Shown: positions 1 through 8,864 of the stretch, one piece after another
Position numbering within the stretch: the first letter of the stretch is position 1
How the letters are laid out: each line of letters starts with the position of its first letter
NCBI RefSeq assembly: GCF_000421405.1
Contig: NZ_ATWY01000006.1
Span: 62,001 to 126,000, forward strand
DNA length: 64,000 bases
Source: Butyrivibrio sp. NC2007
Lineage (GTDB): Bacteria > Bacillota > Clostridia > Lachnospirales > Lachnospiraceae
Reading direction: 5' to 3'
The notes under the pieces: model-generated
The model's database searches: none
What the model was told of the DNA's origin: nothing
What the model saw: the letters and a program-made list of their open reading frames with translations, nothing else
Translations under genes and position numbers: made by a program

Positions 1-793
1 GTGTCGGTATCCTTGGCACTAAATGAGTAGCCCAGTATTCCTGAAGAATTGGAACAAAGAAAATAATAGAGATCAGAGCAAGTACCGCTGCAATAATACT
101 AAAGAATCCAAACGGCTTATAACTTCTATAAAGTCTGGCAATAGTCTTAAGCACCTTAAAACCATCAGCATAAGTGTTGAGCTTACTTACTGACCCTTCA
201 GGTCTATCCCTGTAATCAATGACCACATTGTCGATCTGCATGTTATTGTAAACCGCATGGATGGTCATCTCAGTCTCAATCTCAAATCCCTTGGACAATA
301 CCGGGAATGTCTTAACAAACTCATAAGAGAAAGCTCTGAATCCTGTCATGATATCTCTGACATTGCATCCAAAGAGCTTATTGATACTTCCACGAACCAG
401 GTTGTTTCCAAAGTTATGGAATGGTCTCTTATTCTCCTGATAGTAAGTAGATGAGAGTCTGTCACCAACAACCATATCTGAATTATGGTTCAGCACAAGG
501 TCAACCATTTCAGGTGCTGACTCCATAGGATATGTGTCGTCGCCATCAACCATGACATACACAAGAGCATCTATCTCGCGGAACATACGTCTTATGACAT
601 TTCCCTTGCCCTGCATATACTCATTACGCACAACAGCTCCGGCTTCTGCTGCAATTTCAGCAGTTCTGTCCTTGGAATTGTTGTTATATACATAAATCGT
701 AGCATCCGGAAGGGCAGCCCTGGCGTCCCTAACCACCTTACCTATTGTCTTTTCTTCGTTATAGCATGGAATAAGTACTGCTATCTTGTCCAT
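1..793 (-). CDS. DPM1-like family 2 glycosyltransferase (C-terminus outside window)
   Basis: The start is the ATG at 793; the end lies beyond the left edge, leaving about 264 residues. The N-terminus (KIAVLIPCYNEEKTIGKVV) is the classic GT2 GT-A opening, and the VDGDDTYP motif near residue 82 supplies the metal/nucleotide-sugar aspartates. After the catalytic domain a hydrophobic stretch starts at FGFFSIIAAVLALISIIFF, so at least one membrane segment follows. Family knowledge: dolichol/undecaprenyl-phosphate mannose or glucose synthases look like this and make lipid-linked single-sugar donors on the inner face of the membrane. Inference: it could feed the many GT-C-like membrane proteins in this locus. 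It is the last visible gene of the unit and follows the radical SAM gene by 21 bases. The exact sugar is unknown. Confidence 0.9.
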   Translation of the reverse strand, partial: MDKIAVLIPCYNEEKTIGKVVRDARAALPDATIYVYNNNSKDRTAEIAAEAGAVVRNEYMQGKGNVIRRMFREIDALVYVMVDGDDTYPMESAPEMVDLVLNHNSDMVVGDRLSSTYYQENKRPFHNFGNNLVRGSINKLFGCNVRDIMTGFRAFSYEFVKTFPVLSKGFEIETEMTIHAVYNNMQIDNVVIDYRDRPEGSVSKLNTYADGFKVLKTIARLYRSYKPFGFFSIIAAVLALISIIFFVPILQEYWATHLVPRIPT

Positions 794-814
794 GTTGTAC
801 CCCACCTCAATATA

Positions 815-1834
815 TTACTTAATGCCGTCATCGTCGTTGTTTTTATTACCAATCTTCATTCTCTCATGACCGCCAAGCTTGTTGGCTGCATCCTGATCTC
901 CGCGAAGAATGGCATTTACGATCTGCATTCTAAATCCGGCATCAATGAAGTCACAGTGCTTACAGAACGGATAGTTCTGACGGCCTTCTGCAATCTTACG
1001 CCTAACATTCTGGAACTGCTCACATCCCCAGGCTTCCTTAAGAGTCATCTTGTTAAGATCACCAAAGTCTGTAACCTCAAAGTTGTCACAGCAGCACAGC
1101 CCCATCTTACCATTAGGCATGATCCACATATCAGTAAACGGAAGCAGACATGTCTCCTTGATAACCTTCTGTGTCTCCTGCTTGTTAGGAGCACTTCCTG
1201 CACGGTTTGTAAGAACTTCCTGAAGGTATCTCATCTGAATCTGGATATCAAGGTCCTTGAACTCATCGGGATGAGCCTTGACATAATCATAAATCTCCTG
1301 AAGATTCTTATGAAGCTTCATCTCCATGGAGTAATTGTTGATAATAAGCTGATTGATATATGGTGCAACTTCCTTGACCTTATCAATTGTAAGGATAAGT
1401 CCGTTAGTTGACATGAAGATAAAGCTGTCAGGAAGCTTCTCCCTTGCATACTTATGTCTCTCTACAATCTTGGTATCAAGAAGTGGCTCGTTATTTCCGT
1501 ACAGTGTCAGATGTCCCTTGTATCCCCAGTCAGCAAGCTGGTCAATAATGCTCTTGTAGAGATCATCGTCGATCTTGGCAAGAGGTCTCTTTTCAGCATG
1601 TACGTTAGCTGTGCAGAAAGCACAGGTGGAGTTACATCTGTTGATAGTCTCGATATTTACAACATTAGGCATCGGAACTTCCTTGGCATTAAGGAAGTAA
1701 TCGCAATATGCCTTCTGTGACTTACTTCTTGTTACAAACTGCAGCTTAAGATAAGCGTTACTTGCAAGCATCGGGAAGTGCTTTCTTGCAAACCATCCGA
1801 ACTTTCCCATAAAACTGTTAACTCTGATTGGCAT
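815..1834 (-). CDS. Radical SAM/SPASM domain protein
   Basis: A 339-residue protein with the radical SAM cluster CNSTCAFC (Cys67, Cys71, Cys74; CxxxCxxC), a glycine-rich GNNEP segment matching the SAM-binding GGEP position, and a C-terminal SPASM-type cysteine set from about residue 229 (CLLPF...GLCCCDNFEV...FCKHCDF) that would hold auxiliary iron-sulfur clusters. An ideal AAGGAGA site lies 8 bases before the ATG. SPASM proteins usually modify peptides, but similar proteins also sit in surface-polysaccharide loci and some act on sugars. Its place between a GT-C-like protein and a DPM1-like transferase suggests a sugar- or lipid-sugar-directed job. No precursor peptide gene is visible beside it, which argues against a RiPP role. 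The substrate is unknown. Confidence 0.85.
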   Translation of the reverse strand: MPIRVNSFMGKFGWFARKHFPMLASNAYLKLQFVTRSKSQKAYCDYFLNAKEVPMPNVVNIETINRCNSTCAFCTANVHAEKRPLAKIDDDLYKSIIDQLADWGYKGHLTLYGNNEPLLDTKIVERHKYAREKLPDSFIFMSTNGLILTIDKVKEVAPYINQLIINNYSMEMKLHKNLQEIYDYVKAHPDEFKDLDIQIQMRYLQEVLTNRAGSAPNKQETQKVIKETCLLPFTDMWIMPNGKMGLCCCDNFEVTDFGDLNKMTLKEAWGCEQFQNVRRKIAEGRQNYPFCKHCDFIDAGFRMQIVNAILRGDQDAANKLGGHERMKIGNKNNDDDGIK

Positions 1835-1860
1835 TTAAAATTTCTCCTTCATAAATACAA

Positions 1861-3522
1861 TTACTCATCCGTTACCGGGTTCTCATTCCTCTGATAGAGG
1901 TAATAGGTCTGGTCGAAATTATAGAACTGACAGCGCTCCTGCATGATAAAATCATATCTGTCGCCGAGACCTTCTGCCTCAAGCCCCACAGAAACCACAA
2001 AATCGGCCTCTCCGTTGTGAACATACTGCTTCTGATAGTCCAGAACTTCCTGCATATTAAGCGTCTGCGTCTGGAAGTAATAACAGATAGGTTCTACATC
2101 AAGAACGGTATATAGTCCAACATCAAAGGTATACTCCAGGATGATCCCCGGATCCTCGACACCGGAATTCTCTATATAGTCCTTGAAATGATACAGCCAC
2201 AAATCCTCCGCCTTGAGCTTCATGACCTTCACATTCATGGATGTGAATATCACTATCACTACTGCAGCAGCAAAAGAAATAAGACTGAAAGCAAAAGCCA
2301 GTCCGGAGTCCAAAATAGCTCCGTCGTAGTTTCTTCCGTGAGTATTTTTCTCAATTCGTCCCTTAAGGAACCTTTCTATTATATAACAAAATGGAATAAA
2401 ACCAAACACCACAAATCCATTTATAGGGAAAGAGTAGTATGGAAGGCTCACACCACCAATAAAAATCACCAGCATCAAGAATGCAAGCAGCATTCCCATG
2501 TTGATAAGTTCAAAAATATCCACATGGGTAAAGAACCTGTCCCTCTTCTTAAGTGAATTTCTATCATCGGGAATATATGTCGATATAGCCGAAGCGATGA
2601 AATACAACATTCCAATGGCTATCAACACATATACAAGGAAATTGTTTAATACATGATCCTTAATGATATCGTAGAAAGTTGCCATTCTCTCTGTGAATGT
2701 CAGCTTCTTGGAGTACTCAAAAACATTCTTGTAGATATACACATATACCCAGTCATCAATTGCTCCATGAATTCCAAAATAGATGATCCAGGGCAGCGTT
2801 GCTATACCCATTCCTCCCAGAAATACAAAGCAGCTTATAACAGCTTTCGCAATTTCCTTCTCCCCTAAAAGATCTGCAAAGAAGACCATTGCCATCCATG
2901 CAAAGAAAAGTCCCAATGAATTGAACTTTATATTCAGTACGCATCCGGCAAGTATGCCACCTATCAACACCACTTTATAGGGCATCACCCTGGGATAAAC
3001 TCCCCTGAAATACCGTAGTGATAAGTACATTCCCCACATAATAAATGGGAAAAGAAATTCTTCCGCGCTTCCACCCCAGTAGAAATTTGCGCTCGAGTAG
3101 ATAACAGCTCCGGTTATTGGTGTCAGTATATAAGGGAAAGTTCTTGGTTCTAAAAACAGCTGATAGATTCTAAGAATCGCCATCAAAGAAAAGAAGGCAG
3201 CTATGATCTCCATGAGAAAAACACCGCGGAAGGTAGTCGCAGATATCAAAGATGCAATGCCATAGATGAAATACAGCAGAATTCCTTTTTGGTCAAAGAG
3301 ATCACGATATGGCACAAAGCCTCTGAAAATACATTTTCCAACAGTGAAATAGCTGTTAGCATCATCCCATAGATTGAACACATATAGGAAAGAGCTTCTG
3401 GTACAAACAAGCATGATTGAAAAGGCGCATAAAGCGCACCACAAAGAAGGCTTTAACAGCCCGTCCTTGTAATCATCATTCAGATCATATTTACCCTTTA
3501 ACGTGTTTGCGAATAAATCCAA
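1861..3522 (-). CDS. Multi-pass membrane GT-C (GT39/ArnT-like) glycosyltransferase candidate
   Basis: About 553 residues with roughly a dozen hydrophobic segments. After the first membrane helix comes a loop with an acidic pair (NLWDDANSYF), followed by PYRDLFDQKG. This is the pattern of GT-C enzymes, where an acidic pair in the first outer loop is catalytic and the donor is a polyprenyl-phosphate sugar. The C-terminal 150 residues form an outer soluble domain. The only sensible start is TTG at 3522, preceded by GAAGGT at good spacing; it overlaps the upstream gene by 32 bases, suggesting translational coupling. It probably glycosylates the polymer or a surface protein outside the membrane. 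The sugar cannot be told from sequence. Confidence 0.75.
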   Translation of the reverse strand: MDLFANTLKGKYDLNDDYKDGLLKPSLWCALCAFSIMLVCTRSSFLYVFNLWDDANSYFTVGKCIFRGFVPYRDLFDQKGILLYFIYGIASLISATTFRGVFLMEIIAAFFSLMAILRIYQLFLEPRTFPYILTPITGAVIYSSANFYWGGSAEEFLFPFIMWGMYLSLRYFRGVYPRVMPYKVVLIGGILAGCVLNIKFNSLGLFFAWMAMVFFADLLGEKEIAKAVISCFVFLGGMGIATLPWIIYFGIHGAIDDWVYVYIYKNVFEYSKKLTFTERMATFYDIIKDHVLNNFLVYVLIAIGMLYFIASAISTYIPDDRNSLKKRDRFFTHVDIFELINMGMLLAFLMLVIFIGGVSLPYYSFPINGFVVFGFIPFCYIIERFLKGRIEKNTHGRNYDGAILDSGLAFAFSLISFAAAVVIVIFTSMNVKVMKLKAEDLWLYHFKDYIENSGVEDPGIILEYTFDVGLYTVLDVEPICYYFQTQTLNMQEVLDYQKQYVHNGEADFVVSVGLEAEGLGDRYDFIMQERCQFYNFDQTYYLYQRNENPVTDE

Positions 3523-5029
3523 GTAGCACCTTCAATCCGTATGCCCCAAAAGGCAGGTAATATATGTAATACCTCATTATATATCGTGAGGAACCTTCCC
3601 AGAACTCGTGGAAAACCATTCCTCCAAAGATCAGGACAAGAAGCAGCATCTCAGGTACAGATACCTTTCTCCCCTTTAGAATGCCTGACAGATAGATTAT
3701 AACACCTATGTAGCATACAGGCATAAATACATTCATGATCCATATAAGTACAGGCGATCCATAGGGTGATGCAAATACCAGATAATGGCATATAGCAGGC
3801 TGATTCTCCACATGGCGGCTTACCAGATCCAGGTTGTGAGTTGAGATACATACGCTGTCAGCCCACTGAGTAGCAAATTTCCTCACAAAGAATTTTGCGC
3901 CGTGAAGAGGTCTGTTTGCAAAGTCCTTGAGCGTTGCCATGATATTTTCCTTGGCAGCTATAGCCGTAGCCTCAGAATCAAAGCCATTCTCACCGAACAC
4001 CTTGTAATTATATCCATTGTACCATCCATCCTCTAAGTCACTCTCCTGAAGGCCCATAGCTATATGAGACCAGGAGGGACTTCCGGCCGGAATCTTATCA
4101 AGTCCGGTCAAATTACAGAAGTATGAATTAACTGCAGCCTTAGCTCCAAAGACAAGTATCAGCATGATAGCCGCAATAGCAAGGTTCTGAACAATCTTCT
4201 TATTGTCAATTGTACCAAACAGCAGTATCAGCAAAAGAGCTATCAGAGTTATCTCACAATTGGTCTTGATAAGTATTGCAACGGCTATACTAACAGCCGA
4301 TATAATCCCATATTGCTTAAGCCCTCTCTTAACATACAGGGCCATCATATACAGTGCCAGAGTCTGTGGTGCCATACTCAGGATATCGCCGTAAATGTAT
4401 GTCACATAGTTGTAGAAGAACAGCGCTCCGCATGACAGGAGCGATACAATACCGCATATTTCCTTATCTTCAAAAAATTCCCAGGTCAGTTTGTATATCA
4501 GATAAACAGTGACGAGAATACTAAGTAGCTGCACCATGTCCCAGGCAAAATAATTACTCTTGCCAAAGATACCGACCATCATCTGACCAAACGCTACATA
4601 GCCAAGCTGAAATGGCCATATAAAAAGATATCCACCCGCATTTGTCAGGGAACTGTAATCACCATCCACAAACTGATTGATGATATCATCCAAAGTCTTT
4701 GAGTCATTTACTGCCTGAGGCTTAATACCCAATATCAACAGCATGCAATAAGCCGAAATAAGGATTAGCGCTGATATCGAGAGCACTTTACACTTTTGTT
4801 CGAAAATACCTTTTTTAAATAGAAAGTAGAAAACTCCAATCACGACTGCCACAAAAATAATCAGCAGCGGGAGATTCTCTTTCCCATACTGTGGCCAGTC
4901 AACATCTGATCCCATGTCATAGTATATGGTCGTAACACTGCTCACGCACAACACAATAGCAGCAGCCACAAAAAGACAAAGCGCGATTATGTAATTAAAA
5001 ATGTCCCTGACAGCTTTCACATCCACCAC
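3491..5029 (-). CDS. Multi-pass membrane GT-C-like glycosyltransferase candidate
   Basis: A 512-residue polytopic membrane protein with about 11-12 hydrophobic segments. Between helices 1-3 are acidic loops (DMGSDVDWPQYG and KTLDDIINQFVDGDYSSL) and a conserved-looking FIWPFQLGYVAFGQ stretch, as in GT39-type proteins of Firmicutes polysaccharide loci. It starts with GTG at 5029, one base after the Fic stop codon, with a second GTG next to it; the ribosome site is weak, so expression likely depends on coupling. It overlaps the next gene by 32 bases. The two adjacent GT-C-like genes may act in sequence or be old duplicates. No catalytic residue can be fixed by eye. Confidence 0.65.
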   Translation of the reverse strand: MVDVKAVRDIFNYIIALCLFVAAAIVLCVSSVTTIYYDMGSDVDWPQYGKENLPLLIIFVAVVIGVFYFLFKKGIFEQKCKVLSISALILISAYCMLLILGIKPQAVNDSKTLDDIINQFVDGDYSSLTNAGGYLFIWPFQLGYVAFGQMMVGIFGKSNYFAWDMVQLLSILVTVYLIYKLTWEFFEDKEICGIVSLLSCGALFFYNYVTYIYGDILSMAPQTLALYMMALYVKRGLKQYGIISAVSIAVAILIKTNCEITLIALLLILLFGTIDNKKIVQNLAIAAIMLILVFGAKAAVNSYFCNLTGLDKIPAGSPSWSHIAMGLQESDLEDGWYNGYNYKVFGENGFDSEATAIAAKENIMATLKDFANRPLHGAKFFVRKFATQWADSVCISTHNLDLVSRHVENQPAICHYLVFASPYGSPVLIWIMNVFMPVCYIGVIIYLSGILKGRKVSVPEMLLLVLIFGGMVFHEFWEGSSRYIMRYYIYYLPFGAYGLKVLLGFIRKHVKG

Positions 5030-5812
5030 TTAAAGAGCTACGAATGCTCCCTTGCTTCCCTTCCTAACCCAGGTTTTGACCATCTGTTCTTTGATAAAGG
5101 CAACAAATCCATCAATCTCATCCGAATGATCAAACACTTCCAAGGCCATGAAATAAGTCTCCTTATCCTCATCAAAAATGACGACCGGTGGAAGTCCTGC
5201 CACCATCAGTATATAGTTTAAAAGAGTTCGTCCCACTCTTCCGTTTCCATCAGCAAAAGGATGTATTCTCTCAAAACTGCAATGAAACCAGATTGCCGCC
5301 TTTAGCACTTTCTCAGGTGACGCATCACCGTTCCAAAGCCCTGTAGAAGCGATTTCATTACAGATATAATCCATCTCTTCTTCAACATCCTCTGGTGGTA
5401 AGCCAACAGAAAGCCCTACACCATAAAAATTCTTCTTGTATTCTCCAGGGCGTTCTCCCTTTGCCCACCGACTCTCATCATAGCAACCATGACATAATAT
5501 CTCATGAATTTCCCTGATAAGATCACTAGAGAGCAACTCCTTATCTGCTATCTTGCTCTTTATAAACTCATAGCACTCCTTCTGATTCTGAGCTTCAAAA
5601 AGAGCCCTTAGATCTCCCGTATATCCAACCACCTTTCCATTCTCAAATATCTCTCTGGTCTGGTGAAAAGACACTCCGGCGTCCTCAATCTTATTGGAAT
5701 TGTACGCAAAAAGAACACGTATATCAGACAGAGCAACATCGATGTCTGCCACTGTTTGAATATTCTTAGCTCTCCAAGTTTTAACAACCTCTTCAAAACC
5801 GATCTCAGCCAT
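5030..5812 (-). CDS. Fic domain protein (probable AMPylase)
   Basis: About 260 residues from the ATG at 5812 (GAGGA 9 bases upstream); a TTG at 5827 would add five residues. The active-site motif HPFADGNGRVGR (about residues 184-195) matches HxFxDGNGRxxR exactly. Near the N-terminus NSNKIED resembles the inhibitory S/T-xxx-E-G/N helix (Ser39 and Glu43 in ATG numbering), though the last position is Asp. Family knowledge: such Fic proteins transfer AMP from ATP to protein hydroxyls and are held off by the inhibitory glutamate until released. It sits among polysaccharide genes with no obvious partner toxin or antitoxin. It may be a regulator of a neighbour or a passenger module. The target is unknown. 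Confidence 0.92.
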   Translation of the reverse strand: MAEIGFEEVVKTWRAKNIQTVADIDVALSDIRVLFAYNSNKIEDAGVSFHQTREIFENGKVVGYTGDLRALFEAQNQKECYEFIKSKIADKELLSSDLIREIHEILCHGCYDESRWAKGERPGEYKKNFYGVGLSVGLPPEDVEEEMDYICNEIASTGLWNGDASPEKVLKAAIWFHCSFERIHPFADGNGRVGRTLLNYILMVAGLPPVVIFDEDKETYFMALEVFDHSDEIDGFVAFIKEQMVKTWVRKGSKGAFVAL

Positions 5813-5839
5813 AAGATTTATCCTCAATCAAGGCATGCC

Positions 5840-7411
5840 TTACTTCTTGCCGACTCTCACACTATCTTTACCATAGTATGTAGCAACAATTGTGTTCTCC
5901 CACAAAGTTGCATCTTCATAAATATCACTTTGGAAAAGAAGCTCCGGTGTTACTGTATGTGGCTCAAAAACTACATCCTTAACAGAATCATCCTCGAACA
6001 CTTCCATACGCTGTTCTTTCTCGGCCAGATACTGCTTGTCATCACCACTTACCAGATCCACTATTGCTGAAGTAGTTGAGTAATAGTGTGGGTTTACAAC
6101 TATTGACAGCGCAGATCCGAATAAGATAAATAATACAACTACTGCGATCAGAGTCGAGGATACTGGAGAAAACCTCTCTTTATCATGCTCTTTAGCCTTG
6201 TTTATATTCTGCCTGATCCAACATGCATAGTACACTACAGTAAGCACCAGCATTACCAAAAACTGCATCCACATGGTAGACCTGATTCTTGGTGCATCAG
6301 CATTGCCAACAGCATATAATGGCGGTGCTACACAACATGCCATCATACTGAACGAGAAAAAGGCAAACACCACAGGATGGTGTAATTCAAACTCCATCTT
6401 CTCAGCCATCTTCCAGGCTATCACTGCAGCTATCACAAGCGCCAGAAGCACTTCCCAGCGCATCATATCATTAAGGCAAACGTCAAGTACACTGTAATAT
6501 GACCTGAGCACAACCTTGACAGGACTTATATTACCAACCGATGTTCCTCTTATCCTGTTTCCTGGAGCAACTGCTGATACTGCAAGGCCAAGTAACTGAC
6601 ACACAAAAGGCAACCACAGCCACTTAACATTCCCACCGCCTTTTAGCTCGAACTTACCGAGCCTTATCATAAACAGAATAAATAATCCAAGCACAGAGCA
6701 TACTGCCATTACAAGGGCAGTCATATAGTTGCTCCCGCCGAGAAGAAATCCCAGGGTGCATATCCAAACGAATCTCAATACTCTATGCAAGGATTTCTTA
6801 CCCTGCTTCCCGATCTCCGAAGTTCCTCGGCCGCCATCTTCGTAGATAAATCTGAATATCATTCCTATCCAAACCAGTGACAGTCCGAACATGAAAGTAT
6901 AGTTTATTGCTCCGCTCCACCAATAAAAGGCTTCAGCTCTGGTAGTACCATTCTCCATAGACTGCACGATCATCAGGAGAGTCAGCATAGATAAGCCGTA
7001 CGCCATATGGCCTTCCATCTTCCATACTCTGTGAAGAAGCGCATCAAAAAAGTACATCACGCCATATGTCAGCATCCCCAGCACGATGATAGCATTAAGA
7101 GCGCTCCATCTCTCACCGAAAATACTGGGACTTAAACATGTAAGAAAACTCGAAAAAAAATATCCAACCCAATTGTTGTAAATATATATTGTCTTGGTAA
7201 ATGCGCTCCAAACAGTAACAAAGAAGTTTCCTGTCTGAACAAAAGTCTGATGTGGCTGAAGTGCCATGGAGAAGTCATCCACCGAAGGCCAGTTGTAATA
7301 GCCTATAATGATCATAGGAATGATACTGAGCACATACAAAAAAGTCAGAACAACGCATAAATTCTTGGTATTTATATTTTTAATATAGTTGGGCAATCTA
7401 TAAGTAAACAT
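5840..7411 (-). CDS. DUF6056-type multi-pass membrane protein (GT-C-like)
   Basis: A 523-residue membrane protein with about 10-11 hydrophobic segments. The first outer loop carries an acidic pair in an aromatic setting (YYNWPSVDDFSMA), and further motifs ENGTTRAEAFYWWSGAINYT and APGNRIRGTSVG follow. It is clearly a paralogue of the protein at 13074-14630, which has the same motifs in the same order (PWADDFSYG, EAFTWFNGAVHYTYM, SPGNRARGGT). DUF6056 membrane proteins are common in Firmicutes and Bacteroidota surface-sugar loci and are thought to be GT-C-like transferases or ligases; no activity can be proven here. It is three bases from the P-loop gene upstream, so they share a transcript. Confidence 0.7.
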   Translation of the reverse strand: MFTYRLPNYIKNINTKNLCVVLTFLYVLSIIPMIIIGYYNWPSVDDFSMALQPHQTFVQTGNFFVTVWSAFTKTIYIYNNWVGYFFSSFLTCLSPSIFGERWSALNAIIVLGMLTYGVMYFFDALLHRVWKMEGHMAYGLSMLTLLMIVQSMENGTTRAEAFYWWSGAINYTFMFGLSLVWIGMIFRFIYEDGGRGTSEIGKQGKKSLHRVLRFVWICTLGFLLGGSNYMTALVMAVCSVLGLFILFMIRLGKFELKGGGNVKWLWLPFVCQLLGLAVSAVAPGNRIRGTSVGNISPVKVVLRSYYSVLDVCLNDMMRWEVLLALVIAAVIAWKMAEKMEFELHHPVVFAFFSFSMMACCVAPPLYAVGNADAPRIRSTMWMQFLVMLVLTVVYYACWIRQNINKAKEHDKERFSPVSSTLIAVVVLFILFGSALSIVVNPHYYSTTSAIVDLVSGDDKQYLAEKEQRMEVFEDDSVKDVVFEPHTVTPELLFQSDIYEDATLWENTIVATYYGKDSVRVGKK

Positions 7412-7413
7412 CT

Positions 7414-8385
7414 TTAAAATAATTCTCCGCCAGCTTCCCTATTTACCGCATTCATTACTGCTTTCTTGTTCTTATCATGAAGATAAGTTTCATTCAACTT
7501 GCTTTTATTGTATGCAAATGGCGTATCCTTAGTTTTATCTATTGTCAGCCTTGTGAAAAAGCGCTCCCAGCTAACATATTCTTCACTTTCTATAAAATCT
7601 GATGGATTTTCAAGAATGTTTTTTAGATCTTTCGCTTTAACAAGTCCTGAGTTCAAGATTAACCACTCAAATGACTCCGGCAGGAAGCACACAAAATTTT
7701 TTGCATATTTCAGCGACATAACACGTTCCATTTCAGGTCCAAATGCTGCTCCATCTGCAATTACTAAAGTTTTTTCTTCTTTTGTGCCAAGTATACATTT
7801 AAATATATTTGATTTTCCGCTGGCTGATTCGCATTTAATATTCTCTTTCTTACAAACCTCATTGAAGAACTGATATGCGGAATTTGAGTCTTCTATGATC
7901 ACCTTGTCCGGTTTTCCTTGAAACGCTTCCTTGTTGTATAAATGATACAATTCACTATAGAGCCTTTTTGTGCCCTGATACATATTGGCGGAAGTATTTC
8001 TTATGCCATAGATTTCTTCTATGCTGTAGGGCAAATTGAAAAGGCTGTCCCTGGTTGCTATGACATAGTAGTTAGTACTCTTTTCGACCATTTCAGCAAA
8101 CTCAGGTGTCTTTACAAAGCCATTCCCTTCATCTATAAAAACTATACACTCTTCATACTCTTTTAGATCACGTTCCCAATTTCCGCGCTCCAAAACAACG
8201 CATTTTTTGTCACAAATTACTTCGATTCCACTTTCCGCGCCATCTGTGATGTAATTCTTTATCATGTCTATGAGCGTCGTCTTTCCTGTAGCACTGTCTC
8301 CTCTAAGGATTGTGATATTACGACGTATTATGAACTTGTATCTCTGACGGTTGTTCCTGACAACAACCTCATAACTGCCTTTCAT
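7414..8385 (-). CDS. P-loop ATPase paired with a DUF4869 protein
   Basis: 323 residues with a clear Walker A motif GDSATGKT (29-36) and a probable Walker B FIDEGN (about residues 83-88). The rest is soluble with no membrane segment. A later segment (TLVIADGAAFGPEMERV) resembles a TOPRIM/OLD-like or receiver-like strand, but this is not certain. The start ATG at 8385 has AGGGGAAT upstream. It follows the DUF4869 gene by nine bases; the same pairing recurs in Firmicutes as far as I recall, so they likely act together. It does not look like a sugar enzyme and may be a defence, signalling or addiction module lodged in the locus. Function unknown. Confidence 0.6.
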   Translation of the reverse strand: MKGSYEVVVRNNRQRYKFIIRRNITILRGDSATGKTTLIDMIKNYITDGAESGIEVICDKKCVVLERGNWERDLKEYEECIVFIDEGNGFVKTPEFAEMVEKSTNYYVIATRDSLFNLPYSIEEIYGIRNTSANMYQGTKRLYSELYHLYNKEAFQGKPDKVIIEDSNSAYQFFNEVCKKENIKCESASGKSNIFKCILGTKEEKTLVIADGAAFGPEMERVMSLKYAKNFVCFLPESFEWLILNSGLVKAKDLKNILENPSDFIESEEYVSWERFFTRLTIDKTKDTPFAYNKSKLNETYLHDKNKKAVMNAVNREAGGELF

Positions 8386-8394
8386 ATTATTCCC

Positions 8395-8841
8395 CTACGA
8401 AATATAGTAGCCTGCATACTCAACCAACTCACTCATATCGTGAACAATAGTATTATTATTTACAATTCTTATTGCAAACTTTCCTCTCCCAAAATCCATA
8501 ATATGGCGGAGATTGACTGTAATATCCTTATCAGCCTTATCAGCAATCCTGAGCAACCACTTTGCACAGTTATCTCCACAAGTCGACGCATTAAAAACCT
8601 TTTCAGGCTGATTATAAATCAACAGTAACGTCTTAAGTCCACCGGAAATCCTGGTTGCCGGTATCACACCCAATGCTTTGCTCTTAACTGCCTGTCCACT
8701 GAGAACCTCAGCTTTATCAACAGATTTAATCATCTCCTTAGCAAAATCATCAAGCAACCAGGAATCGTAATAAGTATTGTCAAAGTATAGCGACGTATTG
8801 TAAACCGCTTCCGGCATTTCGCCATAAACTATATTTAACAT
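8395..8841 (-). CDS. DUF4869-like small protein
   Basis: 148 residues, soluble, opening with MLNIVYGEMPEAVYNTSLYF, which I recognise as the DUF4869 family. The ATG at 8841 has a perfect GGAAGGAG ribosome site. No catalytic motif is evident. Because it is always seen here with the P-loop ATPase and ends nine bases before it, it may be the substrate, sensor or partner of that ATPase. The family has no established function. The small gap (23 bases) to the epimerase gene upstream gives no room for its own promoter. Confidence 0.65.
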   Translation of the reverse strand: MLNIVYGEMPEAVYNTSLYFDNTYYDSWLLDDFAKEMIKSVDKAEVLSGQAVKSKALGVIPATRISGGLKTLLLIYNQPEKVFNASTCGDNCAKWLLRIADKADKDITVNLRHIMDFGRGKFAIRIVNNNTIVHDMSELVEYAGYYIS

Positions 8842-8864
8842 CTATTACTCCTTCCCATTTCTCT

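Noticed and set aside
866-1411. Open frame of 181 residues on the plus strand
   Set aside because: Lies wholly inside the radical SAM gene on the other strand; composition and lack of a ribosome site mark it as a shadow.
815-1834. Radical SAM gene as part of a RiPP cluster
   Set aside because: No precursor peptide, peptidase or dedicated exporter beside it.
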